From NCBI GenBank assembly GCA_964594965.1, contig CAZQMX010000002.1:1-64000 (forward strand): DNA of 64,000 nucleotides. Direction: 5' to 3'. Source of the stretch: CAZQMX01 sp964594965. Lineage in GTDB: Bacteria; Patescibacteriota; Minisyncoccia; Portnoybacterales; UBA2143. Of the stretch, positions 56,976 through 64,000 are shown in pieces (positions within the stretch are counted from its first letter, which is position 1; each line of letters begins with the position of its first letter). The translations under genes were made by a program, and so were the position numbers. Under the pieces are notes generated by a model, which made no database searches, had not been told where the DNA came from, and saw only the letters and a list, made by a program, of their open reading frames with translations.

Positions 56976-58460
56976 ATGGTCACTATTGAAAAAATTGTTG
57001 ACGAGTTCAAAAAGAATCATCCCTTGGCCAGCGCCAAGGTTATTGAAAGGGCTTGTGAGTTCGCTGAAAAACATCATCGGGGACACAAGAGAGCGTCTGG
57101 CGAACCATATTTTAATCACTGTCTTAGCACAGCTTTGACTTTAGCAGAGTTAAAGTTGGACGCTAAAACAATTGCCGCTGGCCTACTTCATGATGTTCTA
57201 GATGATACTAGGGCAACTCCCGGTCAAGTAAAGAAGAATTTCGGGGAGAATATTTTAAATCTTGTTAAGGGCGTCTGTAAAATGGGAAAGATTAAATATC
57301 GGGGCAAAGAGAGAATGGTTGAAAACTTAAGAAGATTGTTTTTAGCCATGGCTAAAGATATCCGGGTAATTCTGATTAAACTGGCTGACCGGCTTCATAA
57401 TATGAAAACCCTTGATGCCTTACCAGAAGAAAAGCAAAAGAGAATTGCCTTGGAAACCCTAGAAATCTACGCTCCTTTAGCTGATCGGCTTGGTATTAAT
57501 GAATTAAAAGGAGACCTGGAAGACCTGGCTTTTAAATATGTTTATCCTGAAGAATACCAGGAAATAGTTAGCCAGGTTGAAGATAAATACATCCAGGGAA
57601 AAAAGTATCTTCAAAAGATTATTCCGATTATCAAAAAAACTTTGGCCAAAAAAGATGTCCGGGTAATAGAAATCCATGCCCGGACCAAACATCACTATAG
57701 ATTATACCGGAAACTTCTCCGTCATGATATGGATTGGCATAAGGTTTATGACCTGGTTGCCTTGCGAATTATCGTTCCGGATATTGAAAACTGCTACGCT
57801 GCTTTAGGAATAATTCATAAAAAATGGAAGCCGCTTATTGGCCGAATTAAAGATTACATTGCCATACCCAAACCCAATGGCTATCAATCGCTTCACACAA
57901 CCGTTTTTTGCCAAGGAGGAAAGATTACTGAATTCCAGATCAGAACTCCTCAAATGCATCAGGAGTCAGAATATGGTATTGCTGCCCATTGGTATTACAG
58001 CGAAGAAAAAGGCCTTAAATCATATATTAAAAAGAAAATTTTAAGACGGGAACCAAAAAGAGAATTCAAAGAAGAAGAACTAGGCTGGGTCAAACAACTT
58101 CAGGAATGGCAAAAAGAAAAATTCTCCTCGCCGGAAGAATTTATTGATTCTTTGAAAATTGATTTTCTTAAGGACCGGATTTTTGTCTTTACTCCCAAGG
58201 GTGATGTTATCGACCTGCCCGAAGGGGCAACTCCAATTGATTTTGCTTATCAGATTCACAGCGATATTGGCCACCAGTGCACCGGCGCAAAGATTGACGG
58301 AAAATTAAGTTCTTTATCTCGACCGCTCCAAAATGGGGAGATGATTGAAATTATTACCCAAAAAAACAAAAAGCCAAACAGGGATTGGCTTAAGTTTGTT
58401 AAAACCAGCGAAGCCAGAAAAAGAATTAAAAACTGGTATCGAAAAGAGGAAAATCCTTAA
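56976..58460 (+). CDS. rel: RelA/SpoT-type (p)ppGpp synthetase/hydrolase
   Basis: About 494 residues: HD hydrolase domain (about residues 25-170; HHRGHKRASGEPYFNHC, LLHDVLDDT), synthetase domain (VYDLVALRIIV, GRIKDYIAIPKPNGYQSLHTTV, FQIRTPQMHQESEYGIAAHW) and TGS domain (IFVFTPKGDVIDLPEGATPIDFAY). The C-terminal ACT/RRM domains of long Rel proteins are missing. The hydrolase box reads HDVLDD, not the usual HDxxED. The RxKD form (RIKD) is that of bifunctional enzymes. ATG 56976 is fixed by the promoter; an upstream TTG is the -35 box itself. Overlaps convergent parB by 4 nt. Confidence 0.94.
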   Translation: MVTIEKIVDEFKKNHPLASAKVIERACEFAEKHHRGHKRASGEPYFNHCLSTALTLAELKLDAKTIAAGLLHDVLDDTRATPGQVKKNFGENILNLVKGVCKMGKIKYRGKERMVENLRRLFLAMAKDIRVILIKLADRLHNMKTLDALPEEKQKRIALETLEIYAPLADRLGINELKGDLEDLAFKYVYPEEYQEIVSQVEDKYIQGKKYLQKIIPIIKKTLAKKDVRVIEIHARTKHHYRLYRKLLRHDMDWHKVYDLVALRIIVPDIENCYAALGIIHKKWKPLIGRIKDYIAIPKPNGYQSLHTTVFCQGGKITEFQIRTPQMHQESEYGIAAHWYYSEEKGLKSYIKKKILRREPKREFKEEELGWVKQLQEWQKEKFSSPEEFIDSLKIDFLKDRIFVFTPKGDVIDLPEGATPIDFAYQIHSDIGHQCTGAKIDGKLSSLSRPLQNGEMIEIITQKNKKPNRDWLKFVKTSEARKRIKNWYRKEENP

Positions 58461-59365
58461 GCTTTGGAAAGTAAATTAACCAATTGGTCTAATTCTCCCT
58501 GGTTGTTAAATTCAACCCTAACATGACCAAGATCGCCTCTCTGGGTAATACTGACCCGGCGACCAAGGGCTTGTTGAAGCTCGCTTTCTAATTTCTTGAA
58601 AAGCGGGTTTTTTGGTCCAAAAGATTTTGCTTTTTCCGGCGCTGCCATTTTCCTGGCTTTTTCTTCTGCCTGGCGAACACTTAAATTCTTTCTAATAATT
58701 TCTCTGAAAATAGGGAGGCGGACTTCTTGCTTGGCTAACAAAAGGGCGCGGCCGTGTCCCTCGCTAATTTTATTACTCCTGATTGAATTTTGAACTTCCG
58801 AAGGTAGAGTTAAAATCCTCATGGCATTACTCACCGTTGATCGGTCCTTGCCTATTTTCTCGGCAATTTCATGGTGTTTCAAACCAAAATCATCCTGAAG
58901 TCTCTTAAAAGCCAAAGCTGCTTCAATGGCATTAAGGTTTTCTCTCTGAATATTTTCAACTAAAGCAATCTGCAATCTTTCGTTAGCCCGGCTGTCTTTG
59001 ATAATGACCGGGACGCTTGGCAGTCCGGCTAATTTAGCTGCCCGCCATCTTCTTTCTCCGGCAATCAATTCATATTCAACCTGGCGACCCCGTTCGGTCG
59101 CTTTTTCCAGTTTAGAAACAATTAATGGCTGTAAAATCCCATGTTCCCTGATTGAATCAGCCAATTCGGTTAAGCCTCCTCTTGATAAATCTTTTCTGGG
59201 TTGTTCGGAATTCGGCCTGATTTTATCAACTTCAATATTAAAAATACTCTCCTTTTTGGGCAGACTTGAATCAGGTTTTTCTTTTTGTCCCTTAACTAAA
59301 TCTCTTAGCTTTGATTCCCTTTTAGGAATAAGCGATTGAAGTCCTCTACCTAATGATGTTGCCAT
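58457..59365 (-). CDS. parB: Chromosome partitioning protein ParB
   Basis: 302 residues. SLGRGLQSLIPK is the N-terminal ParA-interaction motif. The CTP-binding ParB domain has QPRKDLSRGGLTELADSI, LIAGERRWRAAKLAGL and VENIQRENLNAIEAALAFKRL. A helix-turn-helix follows (EIAEKIGKDRSTVSNAMRIL). The start at 59365 (MATSL) is preferred; the frame upstream reads through a heptamer array. It acts with ParA to segregate origins, so the replication origin may be near; no parS was identified by eye. Confidence 0.95.
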   Translation of the reverse strand: MATSLGRGLQSLIPKRESKLRDLVKGQKEKPDSSLPKKESIFNIEVDKIRPNSEQPRKDLSRGGLTELADSIREHGILQPLIVSKLEKATERGRQVEYELIAGERRWRAAKLAGLPSVPVIIKDSRANERLQIALVENIQRENLNAIEAALAFKRLQDDFGLKHHEIAEKIGKDRSTVSNAMRILTLPSEVQNSIRSNKISEGHGRALLLAKQEVRLPIFREIIRKNLSVRQAEEKARKMAAPEKAKSFGPKNPLFKKLESELQQALGRRVSITQRGDLGHVRVEFNNQGELDQLVNLLSKA

Positions 59366-59436
59366 AAAACATAAAACATGGAACATGAAGCATGGAACAA
59401 TTTATATGTTTCAAGTTTCAAGTTTCAAGTTTCAAG
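59363..59436. repeat. Heptanucleotide arrays between parA and parB
   Basis: CATAAAA, CATAAAA, CATGGAA, CATGAAG, CATGGAA in a row, and after about 20 bp four TTTCAAG units (about 59410-59436). Both arrays have a 7-bp period but different sequences. Confidence 0.85.
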
Positions 59437-59437
59437 A

Positions 59438-60202
59438 TTATCTGTCTAATTCTATTATCTCCTGGGCCAGTAGGCGATAAGCCTTGGCGCCTTTTGAATG
59501 AGGGTTGTATTGAATAATTGGCTGGCCAAAACTGGGTGCTTCAGCCAATTTAATACAACGAGGAACAATTGATTCAAAAACATAGCCGGAAAAATTCCTT
59601 TCCATTTCTTTTCTGACCTGACGGGATAATCTATTCCGACGGTCATACATGGTTAAAAGAGCTCCTTTAATTTTTGTTGGACTCTCTAAGTTCTCTTCAA
59701 TCAGTTCAACTGTTCTTAAAAGCTGGCCTAATCCTTCCAGGGCGTAATACTCGCACTGAACCGGAATAATGACCTCGTCGGCCGCAACCAGGCCATTAAT
59801 TGTTAAAAGACCTAGGCTTGGCGGGCAATCAATTAAGATGTAATCATAGTTGGTCCTGACCTGACGAAGTAGTTCATGGAGTCGGTATTCACGATTAGGC
59901 ATATTAACCAATTCAATTGTTGCTCCGGCTAAATCAGAAGATGAAGGAATAATATCATAACCAAAAAGACCGGTTTTTTTAATAATTTCTTCAGGCAAAA
60001 GACCGCCGATTAAAGAATGGTAAAGATTAAGAGGAACTGTTCGGGGATTAATCCCAAGACCTGATGTTGCATTAGCTTGGGGATCAATATCAACCAAAAG
60101 AACATACTTGCCTAAAGCAGCTAAATAGGAGCCTAAATTTATTCCAGTCGTTGTTTTGGAAACCCCGCCCTTCTGATTAACCAAACTAATTACCCTTGCC
60201 AT
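59438..60202 (-). CDS. parA: Chromosome partitioning ATPase ParA/Soj
   Basis: 254 residues. The deviant Walker A is NQKGGVSKTTTGINL, with Ser where KGGVGKTT is usual. VDIDPQANATSGLG and the Walker B region YILIDCPPSLGLLTING are present. It drives ParB-parS movement on the nucleoid. The start at 60202 (MARVIS) is fixed by a TTGTCA-17-TATAAT promoter ending 6 nt before it; the longer frame would begin within the -10 region. Confidence 0.95.
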   Translation of the reverse strand: MARVISLVNQKGGVSKTTTGINLGSYLAALGKYVLLVDIDPQANATSGLGINPRTVPLNLYHSLIGGLLPEEIIKKTGLFGYDIIPSSSDLAGATIELVNMPNREYRLHELLRQVRTNYDYILIDCPPSLGLLTINGLVAADEVIIPVQCEYYALEGLGQLLRTVELIEENLESPTKIKGALLTMYDRRNRLSRQVRKEMERNFSGYVFESIVPRCIKLAEAPSFGQPIIQYNPHSKGAKAYRLLAQEIIELDR

Positions 60203-60208
60203 ATTCCT

Positions 60209-60237
60209 ATTATACTTCAATACTAAAAAATTGACAA
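60209..60237 (-). promoter_or_regulatory. Promoter of parA-parB, leaderless arrangement
   Basis: On the minus strand TTGTCA (60237-60232) and TATAAT (60214-60209) are 17 nt apart. The ATG at 60202 follows after 6 nt. Confidence 0.8.
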
Positions 60238-60267
60238 CAAGGGGTTTTTAAGAGAGAATGAAAATAT

Positions 60268-60351
60268 GGGGATGTGCTGGAACTGGTAGACAGTGCGGTC
60301 TCAAACACCGCTGGACGCAAGTCCGTGTGGGTTCGACTCCCACCATCCCCA
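60268..60351 (+). tRNA. tRNA-Leu(CAA)
   Basis: Class II fold with acceptor GGGGATG/CATCCCC, anticodon arm GCGGT-CTCAAAC-ACCGC and a long variable arm. Confidence 0.94.
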
Positions 60352-60356
60352 CTAAT

Positions 60357-60423
60357 AGGGTTCGCCCCGTCATTCGACGGGGCGCCACATCGGATGATGT
60401 GGCGACTCCCACCCCAGGCACAT
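60357..60423 (+). repeat. Double-hairpin element within a tRNA-Leu 3' remnant
   Basis: GGGTTCG and GACTCCCACCCCAGGCACA together read like the T-arm and 3' end of a tRNA-Leu. Between them lie hairpin 1, CGCCCCGTC/GACGGGGCG (60363-60371 with 60376-60384), and hairpin 2, CCACATC/GATGTGG (60385-60391 with 60396-60402). Same layout as 34753-34820. Confidence 0.8.
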
Positions 60424-60424
60424 T

Positions 60425-60452
60425 AAAATACCCTGCTTGAGCAGGGTATTTT
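60425..60452. terminator. Bidirectional terminator
   Basis: A 12-bp perfect stem AAAATACCCTGC with its complement around TTGA. It ends the tRNA-Leu transcript and overlaps the stop codon of convergent tsaC. Confidence 0.9.
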
Positions 60453-61098
60453 ACTTAAATAGCTTCATTAAATCTTTTTTTGTTATTGGACCGACCCGGG
60501 TAATCCTTGGCTGGGAACGGGTTAAGTCCAAAACACTTGAGGGCGGGCTTTCTGGTAAATCACCGGCGTCAAGAATTAAAGTCGGCCGGGGATAGGCCCT
60601 TTCAAAAGTTTTAATCACCTCTTGGGATGAGATTAAAGGCGGATCGCCGGAAAGATTAGCTGAGGTGCAGGTGACAGGAAAATCAAGATTTTCCATTAAA
60701 TATCTTGTGAAAGGATGTTCCGGGATTCTCATGCCAATACTTCTTTTACCGGCGGTTAAAATCTCTGAAAGAGCATCTCTTCTTTCCAGGACTGCTGTTA
60801 CCTGTCCTGGCCAGATTGATTTCAATATTTTCTCTCTTTCAGGATTAACATAGGCTAGTTTCTTGGCCATTTCAATATCTTTGACCATAATTGGAACTGG
60901 TTTTGTTTCCGGCCTTTTTTTCATTTTAAAAAGCCGCTTGACACTATGAATATCAAGGGCATTAACTCCTAATCCGTAAACAGTATCTGTTGGAAAAATG
61001 ATGCTGTTTCCTTGTTTCAGGGTATCAATTGCTTCCTGAATGACTCTCTCATCAATATCATTCCAATCACCGGTTAAATTGAATTTAATTATTTCCAT
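60451..61098 (-). CDS. tsaC: Threonylcarbamoyl-AMP synthase (TsaC/Sua5 type)
   Basis: 215 residues of YrdC fold. SIIFPTDTVYGLGVNAL, RLFKMKKRPETKPVPIMV, GMRIPEHPFTRYLM and VTCTSANLSGDPPL are the family blocks. It makes TC-AMP from Thr, bicarbonate and ATP for t6A, supplying TsaD (1613). The Sua5 C-terminal extension is absent. It starts one base before the leuS stop end. Confidence 0.95.
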   Translation of the reverse strand: MEIIKFNLTGDWNDIDERVIQEAIDTLKQGNSIIFPTDTVYGLGVNALDIHSVKRLFKMKKRPETKPVPIMVKDIEMAKKLAYVNPEREKILKSIWPGQVTAVLERRDALSEILTAGKRSIGMRIPEHPFTRYLMENLDFPVTCTSANLSGDPPLISSQEVIKTFERAYPRPTLILDAGDLPESPPSSVLDLTRSQPRITRVGPITKKDLMKLFK

Positions 61099-63501
61099 TT
61101 AAATAACTAAATTAATCAAACGGTTGGGGATGTAGATGGATTTTTTCAGTTTCTTCTTCCCCATCCATTTTTTTATCTTCTTGCTTTCTAAGGCAACTTC
61201 TTTAGCTTGTTTTTCGCTAATGCCTTTTTCTACTTCAATCTTATCCCTGACTTTTCCATTAATCTGAATAATTAACTGCCAGGTTTCTTCTTGAATTAAT
61301 TTCTTATCATATTCCGGCCATTTTTCTTTGAAGATGGTTTTTTTGTTTCCCAATGTTTGCCAGAGTTCTTCGGCAATATGGGGGGCAAGTGGCGATAAAA
61401 CCGTCAAAAGAGTCTGGGCATTTTTTTTGGATAAAACTTTCCCCTCCCCTGCCCAGAAGTTAAAAAATTCCATTAGGGCTGCAACGGCAGTATTAAACTT
61501 CATTGTTTCCAGGTCTTGGCTAACCTTTTTAATCAATTGGTGAAGTTTAGTTAATAGTTCCTTGCTGGTTTCTTTTCCAATTTTTTCCTTATTACCAAAC
61601 AATTGCCAGACCCGATTCAAAAATCTAAAACATCCTTGAACTCCTTCCGAACTCCAACTGATGGTCTGGTCAAAAGGTCCCATAAACATTTCGTAGACCC
61701 TTAAAGTGTCTGCCCCGTGTTTTTTAACAACATCGTCAGGCTGGATAACATTACCAAAACTTTTACTCATTTTTCTTCCATCTTCAGCCAGAACAACCCC
61801 GTGCGATTGCCTTCTTTGATAGGGCTCGGCCGTTGGAACAACCTTAATATCATACAAAAACTTATGCCAGAAACGAGAATAGAGTAGATGGAGAGTAGTA
61901 TGTTCCATCCCCCCGTTATAGATATCTACCGGCAGCCAGTATTTTAACTTTTTAAAATCAGCCAGTTCTTTGTCATTCCTTGGGTCAACGTAGCGAAGAA
62001 AATACCAGGAAGAACCCGCCCAGTTAGGCATAGTATCAGTTTCCCTTCGCGCCTGCCCTTTACATTTCGGACATTTAACATTAACCCATTCTTTTATTGC
62101 TGCTAAAGGCGATTGGCCAGTATCAGTTGGCTGGTACTTCTCTACGTAGGGCAATTTAACTGGTAAATCCTTTTCAGGAACAGGGACTGCACCACATTTC
62201 TGACAATGGATAATTGGGATTGGTTCGCCCCAATAATGCTGTCTTGAAAAAACCCAATCTCTCAAATTATACTGAACTGTCTTTTTACCCAATTTATTCT
62301 TAACCAACCAGTCGGTGATTTTTTTAATTGCTTCTTTTGAGGACAATCCATCAAATTGACCTGAATTAACCAATTTTCCATAATCAACATAGGATTCCTT
62401 GGTAATATTACCGCCGGAAATGACTTCTTTGATTTCTAGACCATATTTTTTAGCAAACTGATAATCTCTTTTATCATGGGCCGGAACAATCATAACTGCC
62501 CCTCCGCCGTAATCAGCGATAACATAGTCACTTACCCAAACAGGAATCTTTTCTTTGTTTAGGGGATTAATACAGTAAGAGCCAAGGCGTAGCCCGGTTT
62601 TTTCTTTGTCTAACTGGGTTCTTTCAAATTCGCTTTTCTTTTGAGAATTCTGAACATATTCTTTAACTTTTTCCGTATTTTCTTTAGTTGTCAGTTTCTC
62701 CAACAAAGAATGTTCCGGAGCAACGACCATGGCCGTAACGCCAAAGATAGTATCTGTCCGGGTAGTGAAAACAGTTAATTTATCTGAAGACCCATCTATC
62801 TTAAAATCAATTTCCGTCCCATAACTTTTGCCAATCCAATTAATCTGTTGGGTCTTTATTTTCCCGACATAATCGACTTTATCCAAATCTTTAATTAGTC
62901 GGTCAGCATATTTGGTGATCTTAAGCATCCATTGCTTTAATTTTTTCTTTTTGGTTTGGGCCCCGCATCTTTCGCATTTACCACCAATAACTTCTTCGTT
63001 GGCCAGGCCAATCTTACAACTTGGACACCAGTTAATTGGCATTTCTGCCTGGTAAGCCAATTCTTTCTTGAATAATTGAAGAAATATCCACTGAGTCCAC
63101 CGGTAATATTTCGGGTCAGTCGTATTAATTTCCCTTGACCAATCAAAAGAAAGGCCCAATGACTTCATTTGTTTTTTAAAGGTTTTAATATTATCAGCCG
63201 TCACCTTTTCTGGATGAATTCCCGTTTTAATGGCGTAATTTTCAGTTGGCAGACCAAAAGCGTCCCAACCCATTGGATAGAGAACATTTTCTCCTTCCAT
63301 TCTTTTTTTCCGAGCCAGAGCATCAAGAGAACAATAACTTCTTAGATGCCCCATATGTAAACCATCCCCGGAAGGATAGGGAAACTCAACCATTAAATAT
63401 TTCTTTGGTTTTTTATCAAAATCTTTGGCAGAATAGAGGGTATCTTTCTTCCATCTGCTTTGCCACTTTTTTTCAATTTTATTTGGATTGTATTTAGGCA
63501 T
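61099..63501 (-). CDS. leuS: Leucyl-tRNA synthetase
   Basis: 800 residues, class Ia. The HIGH motif is seen in FPYPSGDGLHMGHLRSY (residues 40-56). A zinc-type insertion has CPSC...CERC, and the CP1 editing domain has VFTTRTDTIFGVTAMVVAPEH. The catalytic lysine loop is DGRKMSKSFGNVI. Length is normal and no palindrome is obvious inside. It charges the five leucine tRNAs in this window. Downstream of tatD by 2 nt. Confidence 0.97.
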   Translation of the reverse strand: MPKYNPNKIEKKWQSRWKKDTLYSAKDFDKKPKKYLMVEFPYPSGDGLHMGHLRSYCSLDALARKKRMEGENVLYPMGWDAFGLPTENYAIKTGIHPEKVTADNIKTFKKQMKSLGLSFDWSREINTTDPKYYRWTQWIFLQLFKKELAYQAEMPINWCPSCKIGLANEEVIGGKCERCGAQTKKKKLKQWMLKITKYADRLIKDLDKVDYVGKIKTQQINWIGKSYGTEIDFKIDGSSDKLTVFTTRTDTIFGVTAMVVAPEHSLLEKLTTKENTEKVKEYVQNSQKKSEFERTQLDKEKTGLRLGSYCINPLNKEKIPVWVSDYVIADYGGGAVMIVPAHDKRDYQFAKKYGLEIKEVISGGNITKESYVDYGKLVNSGQFDGLSSKEAIKKITDWLVKNKLGKKTVQYNLRDWVFSRQHYWGEPIPIIHCQKCGAVPVPEKDLPVKLPYVEKYQPTDTGQSPLAAIKEWVNVKCPKCKGQARRETDTMPNWAGSSWYFLRYVDPRNDKELADFKKLKYWLPVDIYNGGMEHTTLHLLYSRFWHKFLYDIKVVPTAEPYQRRQSHGVVLAEDGRKMSKSFGNVIQPDDVVKKHGADTLRVYEMFMGPFDQTISWSSEGVQGCFRFLNRVWQLFGNKEKIGKETSKELLTKLHQLIKKVSQDLETMKFNTAVAALMEFFNFWAGEGKVLSKKNAQTLLTVLSPLAPHIAEELWQTLGNKKTIFKEKWPEYDKKLIQEETWQLIIQINGKVRDKIEVEKGISEKQAKEVALESKKIKKWMGKKKLKKSIYIPNRLINLVI

Positions 63502-63503
63502 AA

Positions 63504-64000
63504 TTAAATATTAAATAATTCCCGGGAGTTTTTGGTTGTTTGTTTAGCAACTTCCTCAAATTTAATTCCTTTAATCTCGGCTATTTTTTCTGCAACATAT
63601 TTAACATAAGCTGGTTCATTTCTTTTGTTTCGATTTGGTTCCGGAGCTAAATATGGACAATCGGTTTCAATTAATATCTTATCCAAAGGAATCTCCCTTA
63701 TTACTTTATCATAATCTCGGGCATAAGTAATCAATCCATTGAAACTAATATGTAATCCCATTTCAATAATTTTCTTTGCCTGGGAAAGACGACCCATAAA
63801 ACAATGGACAACTCCTTTTAATCCGGGTGCGCAGACCATTGGACAAGAAGCACAGCCAAGATTAAACATAGTTAAAATTTCAATTAAATCATCGTAAGCC
63901 TTGCGGCAATGGAAAACAATTGGTTTTCCCATTTGTTGGGCCATTTCCAATTGTCTGACTAAAGCTTCTTTTTGTTTTTCCCTTCGACTCCGCTCAGGAT
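63504..64000 (-). CDS. TatD-family metal-dependent hydrolase, partial (5' end outside window)
   Basis: The frame stays open to the window edge, so the N-terminus is missing. Visible blocks are GKPIVFHCRKAYDDLI, GVVHCFMGRLSQAKKIIEMG, ILIETDCPYLAPEPNRNKRNEPAYV and the C-terminal NSRELFN. They include the His and Asp metal ligands. TatD enzymes are Mg-dependent DNases/RNases. A Cys-rich insertion (LGCASCPMVC) is unusual. At the edge a palindromic repeat is translated as PERSRR before KQKEALVRQLE. Confidence 0.92.
   Translation of the reverse strand, partial: PERSRREKQKEALVRQLEMAQQMGKPIVFHCRKAYDDLIEILTMFNLGCASCPMVCAPGLKGVVHCFMGRLSQAKKIIEMGLHISFNGLITYARDYDKVIREIPLDKILIETDCPYLAPEPNRNKRNEPAYVKYVAEKIAEIKGIKFEEVAKQTTKNSRELFNI
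63981..64000. repeat. CCTTCGACTCCGCTCAGGAT repeat inside tatD
   Basis: A relative of the yqeY repeat at 46214, translated in the same frame to give PERSR. It is cut by the window edge. Confidence 0.8.

Noticed and set aside
59363..59436. CRISPR array
   Set aside because: The repeats are contiguous heptamers with no spacers, and no cas genes are present. No CRISPR-like repeat-spacer pattern was seen elsewhere.

Overview
The window looks like a chromosomal segment from a Candidate Phyla Radiation (Patescibacteria, probably Parcubacteria-like) bacterium. This is inferred from several things: small, AT-rich, tightly packed housekeeping genes; short versions of usually longer proteins (ValRS about 694 aa, IF-2 about 510 aa); a VanW-domain protein; three tandem TrbC/VirB2-like pilin genes; a cobalamin-type ribonucleotide reductase next to a cobalamin adenosyltransferase; a two-gene ComEC; and no biosynthetic operons for amino acids, lipids or cofactors. 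No rRNA operon, CRISPR array or phage block is visible.

Layout. 1-8.2 kb: an RRM protein, tRNA-Glu, then tsaD-valS-prsW, hsp20 and vanW. 8.2-13.98 kb: accessory region with an SPFH-domain/membrane-protein pair, three pilin-like genes, an orphan solute-binding lipoprotein and a methyltransferase. 14-20.8 kb: gyrA, an MBL hydrolase, an S1-domain protein and ftsH. 20.8-23.3 kb: a tRNA island with three GIY-YIG nuclease ORFs, one fused to an RluA-type pseudouridine synthase, ending in rplS. 23.3-29.4 kb: murC-murD, an MFS transporter, tRNA-Val/tRNA-Ser and a fourth GIY-YIG ORF. 29.5-34.7 kb: infB-rbfA, six more tRNAs, a 3D-domain protein, HtrA, an S2P protease and rpmB with tRNA-Pro inside it. 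35-42.7 kb: an adenylate-kinase-like protein, split comEC, cobO and nrdJ with an HNH intein. 42.8-54.7 kb: ftsZ, ftsA, ybeY, yqeY, rpsU, hisS, lepB, LCP, pth and dprA. 54.8-64 kb: topA, rel, parB-parA, tRNA-Leu, tsaC, leuS and a partial tatD.

Much of the window supports translation: 16 complete tRNA genes, four aminoacyl-tRNA synthetase or IF-2 genes, t6A synthesis (TsaC and TsaD), L19, L28, S21, RbfA, YbeY and Pth. A second group covers envelope and division (MurC/D, FtsZ/A, LCP, VanW, LepB, 3D) and a third DNA uptake (ComEC parts, DprA, pilin-like proteins). Expression has a clear signature. Many genes have a TTGNNN-17-TANNNT promoter whose -10 box lies only 6-15 nt before the start codon, with no Shine-Dalgarno, so leaderless or near-leaderless mRNAs are likely. 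A few small or accessory genes have strong Shine-Dalgarno sites instead.

The most unusual content is repetitive. Several families of short palindromes occur between genes and also in frame inside essential genes (tsaD, valS, rluA-like, infB, yqeY, hisS, pth, tatD). tRNA remnants carry the same palindromes, and all four GIY-YIG ORFs follow a tRNA or tRNA fragment plus a palindrome. One of them sits in a 300-bp unit with 19-bp inverted repeats and a duplicated tRNA 5' end. I propose, as inference, that these are small tRNA-associated GIY-YIG elements and that some dispersed palindromes are their non-autonomous relatives.
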